Assembly: GCA_943914465.1 (NCBI GenBank)
Contig: CALUCD010000007.1
Location: 1-64,000 of the forward strand
DNA from: an uncultured Corynebacterium sp.
GTDB lineage: Bacteria; Actinomycetota; Actinomycetes; Mycobacteriales; Mycobacteriaceae
Direction of reading: 5' to 3'
Length of the DNA stretch: 64,000 nucleotides
Part shown: positions 61,305 through 64,000 of the stretch, piece by piece
How the letters are laid out: every line of letters begins with the position of its first letter
How positions within the stretch are numbered: the stretch's first letter is position 1
Made by a program: the position numbers and the translations under genes
The notes under the pieces: model-generated
Database searches by the model: none
What the model saw: only the letters and a program-made list of their open reading frames with translations
Told to the model about the DNA's origin: nothing

Positions 61305-61991
61305 ATGCACGGGTTGATTTCCTGGCTCACGTCTCAAAGCGGCGTCTCGTTACTGGTTGCCTTAATTGCTCTTCTTGGCGTTCTTGTCGCCACCTGGTGG
61401 AACAACAAGGCGGCGGATACCCGACGCCGCGCAGATCAAAAGGCGGCTGACGAGAGGCGACGGGCTGATCAGGCAGCGGAGGAGGACAGGCGCAAAGGCG
61501 ATAATGCTCGTCTTGAACGAGAGCGGCGGGAGCAATTGCAGCGTGAGGATTACACCCGGCAACGCCGTGCGGTGGCCGATTGTGTCAGGGATATTGTAAA
61601 CGCAGCTGCTGCAATCGACGAGCGTGTATCCGAGGTCTACTTAGAACAAGAGGGTTCACCGAACAATGCAAGTCTGACTAAAGCTCACGAACTCGCACGA
61701 TTCTACGGCGAGGTAACGGGCAGGCTGATGCTCTTGGATCTCGAAATTACTCAGCCTGAAGTCCGGGAACACCTGGCAATCGTTTGGAAACAGTTGGAGA
61801 AAGACTCACGAAAACTGTTCGTAGCGCGTGACCGCGGTGACAAGGATTGGGCTGCCGTAGCTGAGCGAACGCAGGCGTTAGGCGTAGATGCGAGGCTGCG
61901 CCTCAGGGAGCTCATCGCCGTGGCGAGGGAGTACTTGCATGAGTTTCCGGGCGAGGCGGCTGGAACATCGACTAGGTCGCAGCAGTCTTGA
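61305..61991 (+). CDS. Membrane-anchored coiled-coil protein, unknown
   Basis: 228 aa, not recognised. One N-terminal membrane helix (SLLVALIALLGVLVATWW, about 15-32) is followed by a long charged coiled coil of K/A/D/E/R repeats (about 34-90, ADTRRRADQKAADERRRADQ...), then a helical soluble domain (about 95-215). The start has TAAGCT 6 nt upstream. The layout is that of small anchored scaffold proteins; similar proteins occur near mobile elements and phage-related genes, but no function is assigned. It stands alone. Confidence 0.65.
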   Translation: MHGLISWLTSQSGVSLLVALIALLGVLVATWWNNKAADTRRRADQKAADERRRADQAAEEDRRKGDNARLERERREQLQREDYTRQRRAVADCVRDIVNAAAAIDERVSEVYLEQEGSPNNASLTKAHELARFYGEVTGRLMLLDLEITQPEVREHLAIVWKQLEKDSRKLFVARDRGDKDWAAVAERTQALGVDARLRLRELIAVAREYLHEFPGEAAGTSTRSQQS

Positions 61992-62173
61992 ACTGTTTAA
62001 TCGCGATCTGAATGCCGCTAAACGCAATAACAGCTGAGGTTGACACGCAATGTGAGGTTAATGGATCGCGCAAAATGTTTGCTTAAGGGCGCCAGCCCCC
62101 AATCAACGACACGTTGCCCAGCGCGGACACAGGATTGTGGCAAATATCATCGTGCGCTTCTAGGTTGGAGGGC

Positions 62174-63271
62174 ATGAGTGAAACGGTGAAAGGTGTTATC
62201 GCCCGGTCGAAGGGGGCTGAGGTCGAGGTCGTCGACATTGTCATCCCCGCACCCGGCCCCAACGATGTAGTTGTAAAGGTGCAGGCCACTGGTGTCTGCC
62301 ACACGGATCTTGCTTACCGTGATGGCGACATCGCGGACGAGTTTCCCTTTCTCCTCGGTCACGAGACGGCGGGTGTTGTGGATCAGGTCGGCTCGGACGT
62401 CTCCCATGTTGAGGTCGGTGATTTCGTTGTGTTGAACTGGCGCGCCGTCTGTGGTGAGTGCCGCGCGTGCCGCAAAGGTGATCCGAAGAATTGCTTCAAT
62501 ACGCACAATGCCTCGCAGAGCATGACGCTTGATGATGGCACCGAGCTCACCCCAGCCCTCGGCATCGGCTCGTTCGCCGAGAAGACGCTCGTCCACGAAC
62601 TGCAGTGCACCAAGGTGAACCCGGAGGAAGACCCGGCCGCTGCTGGTCTGCTCGGCTGCGGCATTATGGCTGGTCTCGGCGCGGCGGTGAACACCGGGGA
62701 GATTCAGCAGGGTGATTCGGTTGCCGTGTTCGGTCTCGGCGGGGTTGGTCTGGCAGCTGTTGCTGGCGCGGCGCTGGCAGGGGCGACGACAGTGATCGCG
62801 GTGGACGTGGATCAGCGCAAGTGTGACGCGGCCACTGAGACCTTCGGCGCGACGGCCTCCATCTGCTCGAAAGATATGAGCGAAGATGAGGTGATTGCGA
62901 AGGTCCGCGAGCTCACTGACGGTGTCGGCACGGACGTGGCCATTGACGCGGTGGGTATCCAGCCCACCTGGCGCCTGGCTTTCTACTCCCGCGACCTCGC
63001 CGGGCGAATGGTCATGGTGGGTGTGCCCAACCAAACCGACCACGTGGACATCCCCGCCATCGACATGTACGCCCGCGGCGGCTCCATCAAGCCCGCCTGG
63101 TACGGCGACTGCCTGCCGGAGCGTGACTTCCCCGCATACGTTGACCTGCACCTGCAGGGGCGTTTTCCGCTCGGGGAGTTCGTTTCTGAGCGGATTGGGA
63201 TTGGGGATGTTGAGGACGCATTCGCGAAGATGAAGCGCGGTGACGTGCTGCGAAGCGTGGTGGAGTTCTAA
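62174..63271 (+). CDS. adhE: Mycothiol-dependent formaldehyde dehydrogenase (S-(hydroxymethyl)mycothiol dehydrogenase)
   Basis: 365 aa from the ATG at 62174 (GGAGGGC upstream), medium-chain zinc alcohol dehydrogenase. Catalytic zinc ligands are C and H in GVCHTD and LGHETAG; structural zinc CGECRACRKGDPKNC; Rossmann motif GLGGVGLAAVAG. The NAD and substrate loops match FadH/MscR of mycothiol producers. It oxidises the formaldehyde-mycothiol adduct (and S-nitrosomycothiol in MscR). It overlaps the MBL gene by one base (TAATG), and both correspond to the C. glutamicum adhE pair. Confidence 0.95.
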   Translation: MSETVKGVIARSKGAEVEVVDIVIPAPGPNDVVVKVQATGVCHTDLAYRDGDIADEFPFLLGHETAGVVDQVGSDVSHVEVGDFVVLNWRAVCGECRACRKGDPKNCFNTHNASQSMTLDDGTELTPALGIGSFAEKTLVHELQCTKVNPEEDPAAAGLLGCGIMAGLGAAVNTGEIQQGDSVAVFGLGGVGLAAVAGAALAGATTVIAVDVDQRKCDAATETFGATASICSKDMSEDEVIAKVRELTDGVGTDVAIDAVGIQPTWRLAFYSRDLAGRMVMVGVPNQTDHVDIPAIDMYARGGSIKPAWYGDCLPERDFPAYVDLHLQGRFPLGEFVSERIGIGDVEDAFAKMKRGDVLRSVVEF

Positions 63272-63891
63272 TGCACATTGAAAATGTCGTCACCTCCGGC
63301 CTGTTCAAACTGGACGGCGGCGAGTGGGAGGTGGACAACAACGTCTGGATCGTCGGCGACGACTCGGAGGTCTACATCATTGACGCCGCCCACGATGCAA
63401 AGGCCATCGCCGACGCGGTCGGTTCCCGTCGCGTGAAGGGCATCATTGCCACCCACGGACACTCCGACCATATTGACGCGGCGCCGGAGCTGTCTGAGCG
63501 TGTCAACGCCCCGGTGTACCTGCACCCCACCGACGGCTTCCTCTGGCAACGCGAGAACCCGAATTCCCACTACCTTCCGCTCGAGGATGGAGCAACCTTC
63601 CAGATCGCCGGCACCGACCTCAAGGTCCTCTCCACCCCCGGCCACTCACCCGGCTCGGTGGTGCTCTACGCGCCAGAAAGCAACGTCCTCTTCTCCGGTG
63701 ACACCCTTTTCCAGGGCGGGCCGGGGGCGACGGGGCGCTCCTTTTCCTCCTTCAACACCATCATCGACTCCCTGCAGAAATCGGTGCTGGACCTGCCGGC
63801 GGAAACCACGGTGTACACCGGCCACGGTGACCACACCACCATCGGCGAGGAAGCACCGCATTTAGAGGAGTGGATCAGGCGCGGGTACTAG
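63271..63891 (+). CDS. Metallo-beta-lactamase fold hydrolase, partner of adhE
   Basis: 206 aa. The zinc ligands are complete: THGHSDH (HxHxDH), TPGHSPGS, SGDTLF and TGHGDHT. It resembles glyoxalase II-type hydrolases. Its coupling to the formaldehyde dehydrogenase suggests that it hydrolyses the S-formylmycothiol product to formate and mycothiol. This is inferred from context; the family itself is broad. Confidence 0.9.
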   Translation: MHIENVVTSGLFKLDGGEWEVDNNVWIVGDDSEVYIIDAAHDAKAIADAVGSRRVKGIIATHGHSDHIDAAPELSERVNAPVYLHPTDGFLWQRENPNSHYLPLEDGATFQIAGTDLKVLSTPGHSPGSVVLYAPESNVLFSGDTLFQGGPGATGRSFSSFNTIIDSLQKSVLDLPAETTVYTGHGDHTTIGEEAPHLEEWIRRGY

Positions 63892-63914
63892 ACGTGCTTG
63901 CGCCTGGGCTTCGG

Positions 63915-64000
63915 CTACTTTGCGACGCCCGGCAGTAACCTCGGCACCACCTTACCCACCGCATTTCGTGGCAGTTCCTCAATGAAGTGGACGTCGCGGG
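63915..64000 (-). CDS. AMP-dependent acyl-CoA synthetase-like protein (3' end only)
   Basis: The last 28 codons of a minus-strand gene that runs off the right edge; the stop is at 63915-63917. The end reads RDVHFIEELPRNAVGKVVPRLL, which matches the conserved C-terminal segment of AMP-binding enzymes (ELPRNAxGKxxR) with the catalytic Lys of the GK pair. Only the tail is visible, so the substrate cannot be told. Confidence 0.75.
   Translation of the reverse strand, partial: RDVHFIEELPRNAVGKVVPRLLPGVAK

Overview
The window is chromosomal DNA of a GC-rich (by eye about 60%) actinomycete, almost certainly a Corynebacterium. The strongest signs are a 421-codon LysC with the corynebacterial nested beta-subunit start, followed directly by asd; a 227-aa GlxR next to nth; whcA next to a class A PBP; and the block ssd-tadABC-pilin / MrfA-type helicase / cspA / topA / cyaB / holB, whose order is shared by Corynebacterium and Mycobacterium. 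Many genes start at or within a few bases of the expected transcription start (a -10 hexamer 6-8 nt before the ATG/GTG), so leaderless mRNAs look common.

Layout. 1-4.3 kb: 5' part of murT, a DnaQ-like/BRCT protein with a ruined exonuclease site, an unknown protein, and leuA behind a Leu-codon leader peptide and hairpin. 4.3-7.0 kb: a gene-poor stretch, a PspC-like mini-protein, a small unknown gene and an HNH nuclease. 7.0-11.6 kb: an ABC-2 transporter plus two-component system in one operon, and a DMT-type membrane protein. 11.7-14.0 kb: lysC-asd. 14.1-18 kb: a secreted protein, a YkvI-like transporter and catalase. 18-24 kb: a complete mrpA(B)CDEFG cation/proton antiporter operon. 24-27.4 kb: a YhgE/Pip-like membrane protein and a secreted alkaline phosphatase. 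27.4-30.2 kb: an AT-richer, decayed region abutting the 3' end of tRNA-Pro(CGG), with a truncated secreted-protein gene and a small membrane-protein gene. 30.3-38.8 kb: metallophosphoesterase, YqeY, PBP, WhiB, RidA, MBL hydrolase, GlxR, Nth and a thioredoxin-like protein. 38.9-45 kb: MarP protease, an EphE-like hydrolase with a doubtful active site, a DUF1469 protein, a HAD phosphatase and an ABC exporter. 45.1-49.6 kb: a minimal Tad-type pilus/secretion operon. 49.6-59.0 kb: helicase, CspA, DedA, TopA, CyaB, HolB. 59.1-60.9 kb: tRNA-Thr(CGT) with a small insertion that re-creates the tRNA 3' end and carries a single DUF3644/HEPN-like gene. 61.3-64 kb: a coiled-coil membrane protein, mycothiol-dependent formaldehyde dehydrogenase with an MBL hydrolase, and the 3' end of an acyl-CoA synthetase-like gene.

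Genes that work together. lysC and asd make aspartate semialdehyde for lysine/threonine. CyaB makes the cAMP that GlxR senses, so both halves of the cAMP circuit are here, 20 kb apart. The Mrp subunits form one antiporter. ssd to the TadE-like genes form one pilus unit. The most interesting candidate for an undescribed system is the tRNA-Thr mini-island with its lone HEPN-type DUF3644 protein and the 91-nt hairpin directly behind it, a plausible RNase-based phage-defence or toxin cassette. The tRNA-Pro-adjacent pair (secreted remnant plus small membrane protein) is second.
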